Source: Mycolicibacterium peregrinum
GTDB taxonomy: Bacteria; Actinomycetota; Actinomycetes; Mycobacteriales; Mycobacteriaceae
Length of the DNA stretch: 64,000 nt
Direction of reading: 5' to 3'
NCBI RefSeq assembly: GCF_002102345.1
Contig: NZ_LQPP01000047.1
Span: forward strand, 62,001 to 126,000
The stretch's first letter is position 1. The number at the start of each line of letters is the position of its first letter. The notes under the pieces are model-generated. The model worked only from the letters and a program-made list of their open reading frames with translations. It was not told the DNA's origin and did not search any database. Positions 8,819-16,945 of this stretch are shown piece by piece. The position numbers and the translations under genes were made by a program.

Positions 8819-10162
8819 CTATGCGGTGGCAGCTGAATCGGTTGGCGCCACGCCGGTTTCGGCGTGAACTCCCGAATTCCGTTGCGGCAGTTTGGCAAGT
8901 GGGTCATGCAGCGACCTGCGCAGGTTGGCCAGCAGCCGCAGCCCGGCCGGTGTCATGGTGAACCCTCGCCACCCGGCCGAGGCGCGATCGAGCACCGCCC
9001 ACACCAGCTTCAGACAGGAAACCTCGCCGGGCAGCCGACCGATGACCTTGACCCGGCGGCGGGTCTCACCGAACGTCCGCTCGATGAAATTGGAGTGCCG
9101 CACCCGGGTCCAGTGCTCACGCGGGAACCGCAGGTAGGCCGTCAGCGAGTCACGGTCGCTGAGCAGACACCGCACCGCTGCCGGATAGGAGTCGCGCCAA
9201 CGCTTTTCGAACACGTCGAGCCGCTTCTGCACATACCCGACCGCGTCGGGGCCGGGCTCGATCGTGTCGGGCACCTCGAAGATCGACCAGTAGTCGGCCT
9301 TGACCTCCGCTTGGGCGTTCTTGGGCACCTTGGCCAACACGTTTCTGGCGCGATGCACCAGACACCGCTGCCGCAGCGCCGCGCCCATGGTGCGCTCGAC
9401 CGCGCCGATCAACCCGGCCGCACCGTCGCTGACCACCAGCAGCGGACACGCCAACCCACGCTCACCGAGCCTGGTCAAGAACCCCTCCCATGCGTCACCG
9501 GACTCGCTTGAAGCGGCCTCCAGCCCGACGAACACCGGTTTGCCGTCGGTGTCGATACCCCACGCGGCCAGCACCGGGTCGGCCGACGCGTTGGCGTGGT
9601 ATTTGAAGTGGCTGCCGTCGAGGAACAGGTAATCCAGCTCGATGTCGTCGAGCCGGCGAGCGCTCCAGGCCTCGAACTGGTCGCGGATGTCTTCGCAGAT
9701 GCGCGACACCGTCGATTTCGACACCGCGGCGGTCTCGCCGAGCGCCTCGGTCAAGGTGGCCTGCACATCGCGTGTCGACAGTCCGCGCACGAACCCGGCG
9801 ATCACCAGCGACTCCAGCGCGTTGGTCTTGGTCACCCCCTTACCGAACAACTGGGAGGCGAAGCGCTCGGCGGTGCCGCGCACCTTCGGCCGCTCCAGCG
9901 TCACCGGGCCGGCGGTGGTTTTCACCGTGGTCGGGCAGTACCCGTTGCGCATCCCGGCGCGGGCGCCCGCACTGCCTGCGGCCCGCTCATAGCGGTCCCG
10001 GCCCAAAAACGCGGTCACCTCGGCCTCGATCGCGGCCTGCAACAGCAACCGGGCGCCGAGCACCGCGACCTGCTCGATCGCACCCGCCAGATCCTCGCCG
10101 CCGGCGAACACCTCATCAATTTCTGTCTGCAACCGCTGCGCAGGCGATATCCTCTTCGACAC
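8819..10162 (-). CDS. IS256-family (mutator-type) DDE transposase
   Basis: A 447-residue transposase, normal length for the family. Catalytic acidic residues are visible in FLDGSHFKYH (first Asp), LLVVSDGAAGL (second Asp) and NFIERTFGETRRR (Glu). The N-terminus reads MSKRISPAQRLQTEIDEVF. The start is 39 bases from the right inverted end, the expected layout for an IS256 element. It is convergent with dszABC. The frame is intact, so the dsz unit may still be mobile. The inner end expected beyond its stop, before dszC, is absent; the only partner end is the remote one at 4703. Confidence 0.93.
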   Translation of the reverse strand: MSKRISPAQRLQTEIDEVFAGGEDLAGAIEQVAVLGARLLLQAAIEAEVTAFLGRDRYERAAGSAGARAGMRNGYCPTTVKTTAGPVTLERPKVRGTAERFASQLFGKGVTKTNALESLVIAGFVRGLSTRDVQATLTEALGETAAVSKSTVSRICEDIRDQFEAWSARRLDDIELDYLFLDGSHFKYHANASADPVLAAWGIDTDGKPVFVGLEAASSESGDAWEGFLTRLGERGLACPLLVVSDGAAGLIGAVERTMGAALRQRCLVHRARNVLAKVPKNAQAEVKADYWSIFEVPDTIEPGPDAVGYVQKRLDVFEKRWRDSYPAAVRCLLSDRDSLTAYLRFPREHWTRVRHSNFIERTFGETRRRVKVIGRLPGEVSCLKLVWAVLDRASAGWRGFTMTPAGLRLLANLRRSLHDPLAKLPQRNSGVHAETGVAPTDSAATA

Positions 10163-10200
10163 GGACGTGGGTTCCTTCCTTCAGACTTGCTGGTCTTCGA

Positions 10201-10246
10201 GGGAACCTACGTCCGAACCCTTTTACACCGCTGGAGGGACACAACC
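10201..10246 (-). repeat. Right terminal inverted repeat of the dsz element
   Basis: Reads inward as GGTTGTGTCCC and contains the 13-base core shared with the left end at 4703-4748. It sits 38 bases upstream of the transposase start. Confidence 0.85.
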
Positions 10247-10254
10247 GTCCGCGC
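10247..10254. repeat. Right 8-bp target-site duplication of the dsz element
   Basis: GTCCGCGC, identical to 4695-4702, directly adjoining the right inverted end. Beyond it the IS1380-type coding sequence resumes (AGGIKTLF). Confidence 0.85.
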
Positions 10255-10436
10255 TGGCGGCATAAAAACCCTTTTTCCGCCGGGTGTATCCCCCGTCAAC
10301 GATGGGAACGCTGTTGCGGGAGTTCACTTTCGGTTATGCCCGCCAATTGGATTCGGTGCTGGCCGAGCATCTGGCCGGCTTGTGTGACCGGGTGAATCTG
10401 CTGCCCGGCGCGCAGGCTCGGGCCTTCATCGAACAC
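10255..10436 (+). pseudogene. IS1380-family transposase, second fragment (frameshifted, truncated)
   Basis: Continues the fragment that stops at 4702. It reads GGIKTLF, then after a one-base shift near the T/C run at 10270-10277, VYPPSTMGTLLREFTFG and ARQLDSVLAEHLAGLCDRVN, ending near LLPGAQARAFI. In family members the catalytic core follows, but here the match stops at about 10430. The rest of the element, including its right end, has been lost. The remaining 65 bases to the AraC gene show nothing recognisable. Confidence 0.75.
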
Positions 10437-10502
10437 CCGGGGAGAGGCGACGCTGCAGAAAGACGCCGCAAAGGTCGGGATCTCCGGACCCGCCGGGACA
10501 GC

Positions 10503-11513
10503 TCAATGTGGTGAGAGCCGAAACTCGCTCGGAGAGCGGCCGGTCCATCGCTTGAAGGCGTGTGAGAAGTTGGCGAGGTCGCTGTATCCGAGATCCGTGG
10601 CGATCTCACTCACCGATAGGGATCGGTCGAGTAGCTGCAGCATCGCGCGCTCGCGCAGGAATGCTTGGCGCAACTCGCGAAAGGTGGTCTCCTCTTCGGA
10701 GAGGCGCCGCTTGAGTGTGCTGGTGGACATCGACAGCTCATGTGCGAACCAATGTTTACTTCGGCGTCCGGGCTCCTTCTGCAGCAGCCGTCTCACCTTC
10801 TCCGAGAACGACGTGGTTTCGCTCCGCTGGTCGAGAGTTCGCTGCAGATCGACGATGGCGAGTCGGTATGCGACGGGATCGGAGAACCGGCACACCTCGT
10901 TGAGCGTGTCCGCGGGAACATGGAGGAAGGACATCGGAGCGTCGAAGAACAGGCGCCCGGCGGTAAGGTCGTCCTCGCGATCTTTCAAGGCGGCGGGCGC
11001 TGGCCAACTCAAGTGGAGTGTGAGGGTCGGCGCCGCACGGACGAGCATGTCCAGCAGTCGCAACAACGCCAACCCGGCGTACGTGACGGCGAGGCAGTCC
11101 AGGGCACGATCGCTGGTGTGTCCCCAGAGCCCGACGGTGAGGCCTTGGTCATCTGGATGAAACTGTGCTTTGACAGCCGTCGTGATCAACGGCAGATAAG
11201 TCAGCAGCTCTACGATCTCGGCCACTGAGCCCGCGCTGACCAGCGGAACACTCAGCGGGCCGAAGGACGTCAACTGTGCCTGTTCGGCTAACGCAAATCC
11301 GAGCAGCGTTGCCTGATCGATGTCTAGACCGGGGTACGCCTCACGAAACCACCGTAACGGGGCCTGGATATCACGCTGAATCAGCGTCGCCTCGTCGGTT
11401 CCTTCGCGAGCCATGATGTTGCGAAGCCGCGCGACGGCGTCTGGGTCAAACGCCGGGCTCTCGAGCATTTGCACGAATGCGAGTGGGGGCACACCCGCGT
11501 CATTGGGGTTCAC
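10503..11513 (-). CDS. AraC family transcriptional regulator
   Basis: A 336-residue protein with an N-terminal arabinose-binding-type domain and a C-terminal AraC DNA-binding domain. The two helix-turn-helices are visible around FAHELSMSTSTLKRRLSEE and VSEIATDLGYSDLANFSHAF, ending in the usual FKRWTGRSPSEFR. It is divergent from the ferredoxin/CYP153 operon. Known actinobacterial CYP153 alkane operons have an AraC-type regulator in the same position, so it is probably the alkane- or fatty-acid-responsive activator of this cluster. Its 3' end abuts the IS1380 remnant. Confidence 0.9.
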   Translation of the reverse strand: MNPNDAGVPPLAFVQMLESPAFDPDAVARLRNIMAREGTDEATLIQRDIQAPLRWFREAYPGLDIDQATLLGFALAEQAQLTSFGPLSVPLVSAGSVAEIVELLTYLPLITTAVKAQFHPDDQGLTVGLWGHTSDRALDCLAVTYAGLALLRLLDMLVRAAPTLTLHLSWPAPAALKDREDDLTAGRLFFDAPMSFLHVPADTLNEVCRFSDPVAYRLAIVDLQRTLDQRSETTSFSEKVRRLLQKEPGRRSKHWFAHELSMSTSTLKRRLSEEETTFRELRQAFLRERAMLQLLDRSLSVSEIATDLGYSDLANFSHAFKRWTGRSPSEFRLSPH

Positions 11514-11539
11514 TGACCATGGCCCCTTTGAGCCGAAAT

Positions 11540-11603
11540 CACAAGTTTCTGACTCCGGCGAACATAGCCGCAGCGCTCATCTGGCGCAAGACTTGTGTCA
11601 AGT
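11540..11603. promoter_or_regulatory. Divergent control region of araC-type gene and CYP153 operon, with inverted half-sites
   Basis: CACAAGT at 11540-11546 is repeated in inverse as ACTTGTG at 11591-11597. The latter is part of a tight palindrome, ACTTG-TGT-CAAGT (11591-11603). It lies 28 bases before the ferredoxin start. The arrangement suits an AraC-type or other dimeric regulator. The assignment is by position and symmetry only. Confidence 0.4.
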
Positions 11604-11630
11604 AACTGAGGACACGCAAGGAGCCTGGCT

Positions 11631-11951
11631 ATGGCAGTTGTCACATTTGTCTCCCACGGCGGCGAGAAGTATGAGGCGCCTCTCGAGGAAGGTCAGTCAC
11701 TGATGCGGGTCGCGACCAACAATGCGGTGCCCGGCATCGACGGCGACTGCGGAGGCGAAGCCGCGTGCGGCACCTGCCATGTGATCGTCGATCCGCAATG
11801 GTCCGATCGGGTCGGCCTCTCCGGGGCCAATGAAGAGGAGATGCTCGCGATGAACCCCGAGCGTCAGCCGACCTCCCGGCTGTCCTGCCAGATGCAGGTC
11901 TCTGAGGCGTGGGACGGTTTGATCGTCCATCTGCCCGAGTTCCAACTGTGA
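11631..11951 (+). CDS. [2Fe-2S] ferredoxin of the adrenodoxin/putidaredoxin type
   Basis: A 106-residue ferredoxin that carries electrons from the FAD reductase to the P450. The cluster ligands are Cys40, Cys46, Cys49 and Cys86, the C-x5-C-x2-C-x36-C spacing of vertebrate- and putidaredoxin-type ferredoxins, in GDCGGEAACGTCH and SCQMQV. The ribosome site AAGGAG precedes the ATG. It is the first gene of the ferredoxin-CYP153-reductase set, and 20 bases separate it from the P450. Confidence 0.95.
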   Translation: MAVVTFVSHGGEKYEAPLEEGQSLMRVATNNAVPGIDGDCGGEAACGTCHVIVDPQWSDRVGLSGANEEEMLAMNPERQPTSRLSCQMQVSEAWDGLIVHLPEFQL

Positions 11952-11971
11952 TGACGAAAGAGAGGTGAGAC

Positions 11972-13363
11972 GTGAGCAATATTCGCGAGGCAGTCACTGC
12001 CAAGGCTCAGGCAACAATTCCGATGGACCGAATAATCCAGGGCGCCCACCTCTACGACAGAACGCGGCGCTGGGTCACCGGCACCAACGGTGAAAAAATC
12101 TTCATCGAGCGACCGATCCCGCCGGCTGACGAGGTTGAACTGACCGACATCGACCTTAGCAATCCTTTCCTCTATCGTCAGGGTCGCTGGAAGTCCTATT
12201 ACGAGCGCCTACGCAACGAGGCTCCCGTGCACTATCAGGCCCACAGCGCGTTCGGCCCGTTCTGGTCGGTGACGCGGCATGCCGACATCGTGGCCGTCGA
12301 CAAGAACCACGAGGTCTTCTCCTCCGAGCCGTTCATCGTCATCGGGAGCCCGCCGCGCTTCCTCGACATTGCGATGTTCATCGCGATGGACCCCCCAAAA
12401 CACGACCGGCAACGGCAGGCTGTCCAGGGTGTGGTCGCACCGAAGAACCTGCGTGAGATGGAGGGCCTCATCCGCGAGCGGGTGGTAGACGTGCTCGACG
12501 CTCTGCCGCTTGGCGAACCGTTCAACTGGGTGCAGCACGTCTCGATCGAGCTAACCGCGCGCATGCTGGCCACGCTGCTGGACTTCCCGTTCGAGCAGCG
12601 GCGCAAGCTCGTCCAATGGTCCGATCTCGCCACCTCCATGGAGCAAGCCAACGGTGGGCCCTCGGACAACGACGAGATATTTCGCGGCATGGTCGATATG
12701 GCTAGAGGTCTCAGCGCTCACTGGCGGGACAAGGCAGCCCGGACAGCTGCCGGAGAGCTGCCCGGCTTCGATCTGATCACCATGTTGCAGAGCGACGAGA
12801 GCACCAAGGACCTGATCGATCGCCCGATGGAGTTCTTGGGCAACTTGGTATTGCTGATCGTGGGTGGCAACGATACGACCCGCAATTCCATGAGCGGTGG
12901 TGTTCTGGCGCTGAACGAGTTCCCTGACCAGTTTGAGAAGCTGAAGGCGAACCCCGAGCTGATCCCCAACATGGTCTCGGAGATCATCCGGTGGCAAACC
13001 CCGCTCGCGCATATGCGCCGGATCGCCAAGGCCGACACTGTGCTCAACGGGCAGTTCATCCGCAAGGGCGACAAGGTCCTGATGTGGTACGCCTCGGGCA
13101 ACCGCGACGAGCGCGTGTTCGATCGGCCCGATGACCTGATTATCGATCGGGCCAACGCCCGTAACCACATCTCCTTCGGTTTCGGCGTGCACCGCTGTAT
13201 GGGTAACCGGCTGGCCGAGATGCAGTTGCGGATCCTGTGGGAGGAGCTGCTTCCGCGGTTCGAGAACATCGAGGTCGTCGGTGAGCCCGAGTACGTGCAG
13301 TCCAACTTCGTGAGGGGGATCAGTAAGCTGATGGTCCGCCTCACCCCGAAAGGTGGCGCATGA
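11972..13363 (+). CDS. Cytochrome P450 of the CYP153 family (alkane / fatty-acid terminal hydroxylase)
   Basis: A 463-residue soluble P450. The haem loop is FGFGVHRCMGNRLAE with ligand Cys409, the I-helix is GGNDTTRNSMSGG, and the ExxR helix is in SEIIRWQTP. MFIAMDPPKHD and MWYASGNRDER are typical CYP153 signatures. The family oxidises the terminal carbon of medium-chain alkanes, fatty acids or cyclic hydrocarbons. It has an N-terminal extension of about 40 residues, with DLSNPFLYRQG, recalling the long proteobacterial CYP153 forms (for example Marinobacter CYP153A33) more than the shorter mycobacterial CYP153A6. The stop overlaps the reductase start (ATGA). Confidence 0.92.
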   Translation: MSNIREAVTAKAQATIPMDRIIQGAHLYDRTRRWVTGTNGEKIFIERPIPPADEVELTDIDLSNPFLYRQGRWKSYYERLRNEAPVHYQAHSAFGPFWSVTRHADIVAVDKNHEVFSSEPFIVIGSPPRFLDIAMFIAMDPPKHDRQRQAVQGVVAPKNLREMEGLIRERVVDVLDALPLGEPFNWVQHVSIELTARMLATLLDFPFEQRRKLVQWSDLATSMEQANGGPSDNDEIFRGMVDMARGLSAHWRDKAARTAAGELPGFDLITMLQSDESTKDLIDRPMEFLGNLVLLIVGGNDTTRNSMSGGVLALNEFPDQFEKLKANPELIPNMVSEIIRWQTPLAHMRRIAKADTVLNGQFIRKGDKVLMWYASGNRDERVFDRPDDLIIDRANARNHISFGFGVHRCMGNRLAEMQLRILWEELLPRFENIEVVGEPEYVQSNFVRGISKLMVRLTPKGGA

Positions 13364-14562
13364 CCGTGCAGCGAGCGGTCATCGCGGGGGCCAGCCACGC
13401 GGGCACCCAGCTCGCCGCCAGTCTTCGCCGAGAAGGGTGGGACGGCGAAATCGTCCTCGTCGGCGATGAGTCGGCGTTGCCCTACCAGCGGCCCCCGCTG
13501 TCCAAGTCGTACCTGGCCGACAAATGCGAACTGGCCGAACTCGCGATCCGCAACTCGGATTTCTACGCCAAGCAGCGGATCCGACTCCTGGATGCGACGG
13601 TGGCGGCGGTCGACCGCTCGGCTGGTCATGTCGTGCTGAGTACCGGCGACGCACTGCCCTACGACAAGCTCGCGCTGTGCACTGGCGCCCGGCCTCGTCG
13701 GCTCCCCACCCCGGGAGCGGACCTGGCCGGAGTCTTCTACCTACGCACCGCCGCGGACGGCGAGATGATCCGAGAGGCCGCCGGCCCCGGGCGTCGGGCG
13801 GTGATCGTCGGCGGCGGCTACATCGGACTGGAGACAGCCGCCTCGTTGCGTGCACTGGGTCTGGAGGTCACCCTGCTCGAGGCGACCGGGCGCGTCCTTG
13901 AACGGGTCACCGCCCCGGAGGTATCGGAGTTCTTCGACCGGATCCACCGGGAGGAGGGCGTCAACATCCGGACGGGCACGCTGGTCGAGGCTCTGTCCGG
14001 CGACGGCAGGGTCCGCGAAGTAATCCTGGCCGGTGGCGAATCAATTCCCGCCGACCTCGTCATTGTCGGCATCGGCGTGGAGCCGAACACCGAGCTCGCC
14101 GCCACCGCGGGCCTGGTCGTCGACAACGGCGTCGTGATCGACGATCAGGCCCGGACTAGCGACCCCGACATCGTGGCCGCCGGGGACTGCGCCAGCCACG
14201 ACATGGCCCGTTACGGCCGTCGCATCCGCCTGGAGTCCGTGCCGAGCGCGGCCGAGCAGGCCAAGGTCGCCGCCGCGACCGTCTGTGGGAAGTCCAAGAA
14301 GATAGCGGCCCTTCCATGGTTCTGGTCAGATCAATACGACCTCAAGCTCCAGATCGCCGGTCTCAACACCGGGTACGACGAGGTCGTCCTCAGCGGCGAC
14401 CCGACCCGGGAGCGCGACTTCACCTGCTTCTACCTCCGTGCCGGCGAGCTTCTTGCCGCCGACTGCATCAACCGTCCCCGCGACTTCATGTTCAGCAAGC
14501 GGGTCATCACGCAGCAAGTCGCCGTCGAACGGGCCGAACTGGTGCTCGCCGGCTCGGACTGA
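13360..14562 (+). CDS. FAD-dependent ferredoxin reductase for the CYP153 system
   Basis: A 400-residue NAD(P)H:ferredoxin oxidoreductase of the putidaredoxin/rhodocoxin reductase type. The N-terminal FAD fold has GASHAGTQLAASLR, the central nucleotide-binding fold has VIVGGGYIGLETAASL, and the FAD-contact motif TSDPDIVAAGDCA is present. It passes electrons from NAD(P)H to the ferredoxin two genes upstream, completing a three-component class I P450 system. It is translationally coupled to the P450. The 249 bases after it hold only a short repeat. Confidence 0.93.
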   Translation: MTVQRAVIAGASHAGTQLAASLRREGWDGEIVLVGDESALPYQRPPLSKSYLADKCELAELAIRNSDFYAKQRIRLLDATVAAVDRSAGHVVLSTGDALPYDKLALCTGARPRRLPTPGADLAGVFYLRTAADGEMIREAAGPGRRAVIVGGGYIGLETAASLRALGLEVTLLEATGRVLERVTAPEVSEFFDRIHREEGVNIRTGTLVEALSGDGRVREVILAGGESIPADLVIVGIGVEPNTELAATAGLVVDNGVVIDDQARTSDPDIVAAGDCASHDMARYGRRIRLESVPSAAEQAKVAAATVCGKSKKIAALPWFWSDQYDLKLQIAGLNTGYDEVVLSGDPTRERDFTCFYLRAGELLAADCINRPRDFMFSKRVITQQVAVERAELVLAGSD

Positions 14563-14775
14563 GGTGCCGGCGGTGCGTAGGCGGTGGGAACGACGACGGC
14601 GGATGCGACGCGTGTCTTGGAGAGGTACTTCAGTGACAATTGCCATCCAGCCCCGCTGGCAAAGGAACGCTAGCGGCTGCCCGGCGGTCGCCTTGGCGCA
14701 GCGCATCAGGACCTAGTGGGGTTTCCCAACGAGCATGACGATTCTTTCCGGAGGAGCAGCGTCAGAAGTCGGTGC

Positions 14776-14798
14776 CTGTTCTGTTCTGTTCTGTTCTG
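14776..14798 (+). repeat. CTGTT pentanucleotide tandem repeat
   Basis: Four complete CTGTT units plus CTG (14776-14798), in the leader just upstream of the SCP2-like gene. It is the only feature I see in the 249-base gap 14563-14811. Such arrays can change copy number by slippage. Here it would alter promoter or leader spacing, not a reading frame. Confidence 0.8.
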
Positions 14799-14811
14799 AC
14801 AATGAGGTTAG

Positions 14812-15234
14812 TTGAGGTTGACGGTGGCGGTATTTAGGGACGAGGACGAGGTCTATGCCTTCCTGGGCGGGATCTTTCGGCGGGGTTTGGAGAAGGAGGG
14901 TCTGGCGGACAAGCTCGCGAATTCGGGTGTGGTGTTGCGGGTGCATTACACAGATCCGGATGCGGTTGTGACGGTGGACATGCCGAACAAGGTGGTGGAG
15001 ACCGGAGCGGCCAGTACCGCGGTGCCCAACGTGGAGTTGTTCATGTCGGCAGACACGGGGAACAAGTTCTGGTTGGGGAAGGTGAACTTGACGATGGCGA
15101 TGGCCAAGGGAACGGTACGTGCGAAAGGTCCGGTGCCGAAGTTGATCAAGTTGATCCCGCAGGCCAAGAACCTGTTCCCCGAGTACCGGTTGATGCTGGA
15201 GAGCCAGAATCGGCAGGACCTCATCGATGCGTGA
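14812..15234 (+). CDS. SCP2 sterol-binding domain protein
   Basis: A 140-residue protein with the SCP2 lipid-carrier fold. The motifs VVLRVHYTDPDAVVTVDM, FWLGKVNLTMAMAKGTVRAKGPVPKLI and KNLFPEYR are typical of small actinobacterial SCP2 proteins. It may bind or deliver a fatty acyl or alkane-derived substrate inside the cell. The start is uncertain: TTG at 14812 (GAGG four bases upstream) or GTG at 14824 (another GAGG just upstream); there is no in-frame ATG. It sits between the P450 system and an acyl-CoA ligase, which supports a lipid-handling role. Confidence 0.8.
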   Translation: MRLTVAVFRDEDEVYAFLGGIFRRGLEKEGLADKLANSGVVLRVHYTDPDAVVTVDMPNKVVETGAASTAVPNVELFMSADTGNKFWLGKVNLTMAMAKGTVRAKGPVPKLIKLIPQAKNLFPEYRLMLESQNRQDLIDA

Positions 15235-15270
15235 CCCTCGCCTCACCGCGGGCTGTAGGGCGGGTGTGCG

Positions 15271-16899
15271 ATGAGGAGCACGATGCAGGACGTTGCGTTG
15301 ACTGTGCCCGCGATCGTGGCCCATGCTTCGGCAGTCCATGGCGATCGCGAGGTGCTGACTGCGCGCGGACCCCGGCAGATCTCTGGGGTGTCCTATCGCG
15401 AGGTGGGTGAGCGTGCGGCACGGTTGGCAAATGCTTTGCGCCAGATCGGCATCCGTGGAGATGAGCGTGTCGCGACGCTGCAATGGAGCAACCAGGAGCA
15501 TCTGGACTGTTACGCGGCGGTGCCGTCGATGGGCGCGGTGCTGCATACGTTGAACCTGCGGCTGCCGCCGGAACAGCTGACGTGGATCGCCAATCATGCC
15601 GAGGATCGGGTGATCATCGTCGACAGTACGGTGCTTGCCCTTTTGGCGGCGGCGTTGCCGTCGATGACCTCGGTGCGCACGGTGCTAGTGACCGGAACCG
15701 GCGATCTTGCCGCGGTCGAGGGGTGCGGAAAGGACGTCCTACGGTACGACGATGTGGTGGCCGCCCAGTCGAGTACGTTCGAGTGGCCCGATGTCGATGA
15801 GCGGTCGGCTGCAGCGATGTGCTATACGAGCGGTACCACCGGGCACCCGAAAGGTGTTGTCTACAGCCATCGTTCGACGTGGTTGCACTCTCAGGCGGCG
15901 TGCACCTCGAATGCCTTGGGCATCGGTCATGACGACACGGTGTTGGCGATCGTTCCGATGTTCCACGCCAACGCGTGGGGGTTGCCGTATGCGGCGATGA
16001 TGGCCGGCGCGCAGCTTCTGCTGCCTGACCGTTTCCTGCAGGCGGGGCCTTTGGTGGAGATGATCGAGGCGGTGCGGCCGACGATGGCGGGGGCGGTGCC
16101 GACAATCTGGACCGATGTTCTGCATTACTTGCGCGACAATCCTGGCCATGACGTGAGTTCGCTGAAGATGGTGGCCTGCGGTGGTTCGGCGGTTCCGCGG
16201 TCGTTGATGACCGCCTATGACGAGCTGGGCATCCGCATTGTGCAGGCTTGGGGGATGACTGAGACTTCCCCGCTGGCCTCGGTCGCTCTGCCGCGGAGTT
16301 CTGATACCCCGGAGAGGTCGCTTCACCTGCGCGCAACCCAAGGCCGGGTGGTGGCCGGTGTGCAGGCCCGCATCGTCGATGACAGCGGTGCAGAACAACC
16401 GTGGGACGGAAAATCGGTGGGGGAGATTCAAGTCCGCGGCCCGTGGATCACTCAGTCGTATTACGAGAATGACAGTCCGGCGGCGTCGCCGGACGGGTGG
16501 TTGCGTACCGGGGACGTCGGGACGATCAGCGCGGACGCGCTCATCGCGCTGACCGACCGCTCCAAGGATGTCATCAAGTCCGGGGGCGAATGGATCTCCT
16601 CGGTGGAATTGGAGAACGAGTTGGCCGCTCACCCTGCGGTGCGCACCGCCACGGTGATTGGAGTGCCCGACGACAAGTGGCAGGAACGGCCGCTGGCGGT
16701 GGTCGTCCTGGCTGCCGACCGCACCGCCACCGCGGCGGAGCTGACCGAATTTCTGCGTGCGCGGGTGGCCAAGTGGTGGCTACCGGAACGGTGGGCGTTC
16801 GTCACCGACATTCCGCTGACTTCCACTGGCAAGTTCGACAAGAAGAAGCTGCGCCGCCAGTTCGCCGACGGTGACCTCATCATCGAGACGCTGGCGTGA
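15271..16899 (+). CDS. Acyl-CoA ligase (AlkK/FadD-like AMP-forming), copy 1
   Basis: A 542-residue ANL-superfamily ligase that activates a carboxylic acid to its CoA thioester with ATP. The P-loop is [18 protein letters not shown], the motif [11 protein letters not shown] lies in the core, GWLRTGDVG contains the hinge Asp, and the catalytic lysine is in [11 protein letters not shown] near the C-terminus. It resembles AlkK-type medium-chain acyl-CoA ligases. It is a close paralogue of the ligase at 32768, and both begin with a short STMQDV segment. In this cluster it would activate fatty acids produced from CYP153 products. Confidence 0.92.
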   Translation: MRSTMQDVALTVPAIVAHASAVHGDREVLTARGPRQISGVSYREVGERAARLANALRQIGIRGDERVATLQWSNQEHLDCYAAVPSMGAVLHTLNLRLPPEQLTWIANHAEDRVIIVDSTVLALLAAALPSMTSVRTVLVTGTGDLAAVEGCGKDVLRYDDVVAAQSSTFEWPDVDERSAAAMCYTSGTTGHPKGVVYSHRSTWLHSQAACTSNALGIGHDDTVLAIVPMFHANAWGLPYAAMMAGAQLLLPDRFLQAGPLVEMIEAVRPTMAGAVPTIWTDVLHYLRDNPGHDVSSLKMVACGGSAVPRSLMTAYDELGIRIVQAWGMTETSPLASVALPRSSDTPERSLHLRATQGRVVAGVQARIVDDSGAEQPWDGKSVGEIQVRGPWITQSYYENDSPAASPDGWLRTGDVGTISADALIALTDRSKDVIKSGGEWISSVELENELAAHPAVRTATVIGVPDDKWQERPLAVVVLAADRTATAAELTEFLRARVAKWWLPERWAFVTDIPLTSTGKFDKKKLRRQFADGDLIIETLA

Positions 16900-16945
16900 A
16901 TCATCAATCCACTGCGACCGAAACACTGACGTTAAGGAGACACAC

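Larger units (their letters stand above)
4703..10246. mobile_element. IS256-family transposable unit carrying the dszABC desulfurization operon
   Basis: A 5544-bp unit bounded by 46-bp imperfect inverted ends (33 of 46 matches, with a shared core AGCGGTGTAAAAG) and flanked by an 8-bp direct repeat. It holds dszA, dszB, dszC and one IS256-family transposase transcribed toward dsz. There is no second transposase. I see no internal copy of the end sequence between dszC and the transposase, so this is not a standard composite of two complete insertion sequences. Either the whole stretch moves as one element, or one flanking copy was reduced to its outer end. From established knowledge, the Rhodococcus IGTS8 dsz locus is also associated with an IS256-type sequence (IS1166). 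Confidence 0.85.

Noticed and set aside
14563-14775. A possible small gene or gene remnant after the ferredoxin reductase
   Set aside because: Short frames on both strands end quickly and show no ribosome site or recognisable motif.
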